From Alphaproteobacteria bacterium (GTDB lineage: Bacteria > Pseudomonadota > Alphaproteobacteria > SHVP01), in the NCBI GenBank assembly GCA_040216735.1, contig JAVJOO010000003.1, positions 202,746 to 266,745 of the forward strand: a DNA stretch of 64,000 nucleotides, given 5' to 3'. The notes under the pieces are model-generated. The model did no database searches. It was not told the DNA's origin and worked only from the letters and a program-made list of their open reading frames with translations. Both the position numbers and the translations under genes were made by a program. The first letter of the stretch is position 1. The number at the start of each line of letters is the position of its first letter. This document shows, piece after piece, positions 63,967 through 64,000 of the stretch.

Positions 63967-64000
63967 GTGAACCATCAACAGACCTTGCGAAACCGTATCT
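63967..64000 (+). CDS. lpxC: Start of lpxC (UDP-3-O-acyl-GlcNAc deacetylase), truncated
   Basis: GTG 63967, 6 nt after GAGG (63957-63960), opens a frame reading MNHQQTLRNRI up to the window end. LpxC proteins begin with a QxTLxNxI-type strand, and lpxC follows ftsZ in most proteobacterial dcw clusters. Only 11 codons are visible, so the assignment rests on this start and on synteny. LpxC catalyses the committed step of lipid A synthesis. Confidence 0.7.
   Translation, partial: MNHQQTLRNRI

Overview
The window looks like one contiguous piece of a high-GC (roughly 60-65% by eye) alphaproteobacterial chromosome. The strongest pointers are a complete, tightly overlapping division and cell wall (dcw) cluster running mraZ to ftsZ with lpxC next, rnpB directly upstream of mraZ, a methionine synthase split into two overlapping genes behind a fused ArsR-methyltransferase regulator and metF, an ftsZ with a very long Pro/Ala-rich linker, and MlaA/MlaC lipid-asymmetry proteins. 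A free-living Rhodospirillales-like lineage is my best guess; the species cannot be named from this sequence alone.

Layout. 1-5.3 kb: the 5' part of an unknown gene, a MmgE/PrpD protein, a GntR/UTRA repressor divergent from a TTC38-like TPR protein, and an acyl-CoA-dehydrogenase-like flavoprotein. A shared GntR-type site lies in front of the PrpD gene and in the gntR/TPR intergenic region. 5.4-17.3 kb: an AsmA-like protein, two RraA-fold paralogues lacking the usual Arg-Asp pair, two methyltransferases, a secreted subtilase, an orphan peptide-type binding protein, a small membrane protein, a BLUF blue-light sensor, a repeat-bearing 590-bp gene-free stretch, and two adjacent alpha/beta-hydrolase-fold proteins whose nucleophile serine is replaced. 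17.3-24 kb: an MFS carrier, EttA, a histidine phosphatase, an ECF sigma factor between two small membrane proteins, and mlaC-mlaA.

24.3-30 kb is the methionine and one-carbon operon (arsR-methyltransferase, metF, metH in two parts), apparently starting from a leaderless promoter. 30-41 kb is metabolic and accessory: a PuuE-like deacetylase, three tandem short-chain dehydrogenases, GFA, DUF1330 and pterin dehydratase genes, two paralogous lipases flanking a second MmgE/PrpD gene, and a fused 5-oxoprolinase. 41.3-44.6 kb holds a DjlA-like co-chaperone, two EamA exporters and a peptidoglycan amidase.

44.6-64 kb: rnpB, then mraZ-rsmH-ftsL-ftsI-murE-murF-mraY-murD-ftsW-murG-murC-murB-ddl-ftsQ-ftsA-ftsZ and the start of lpxC. 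Most junctions are ATGA or TGATG overlaps, implying translational coupling. The products make lipid II from UDP-GlcNAc (MurB to MurG, Ddl, MraY), build the divisome (FtsL/I/W/Q/A/Z) and begin lipid A synthesis (LpxC).

I see no CRISPR array, prophage, transposase or tRNA. The most unusual items are the two sets of fold-conserved, catalytic-residue-lacking proteins (RraA-like and hydrolase-like), the ECF sigma module without a recognisable anti-sigma domain, the short ORF overlapping the ftsZ start, and the intergenic repeat near 14.5 kb.
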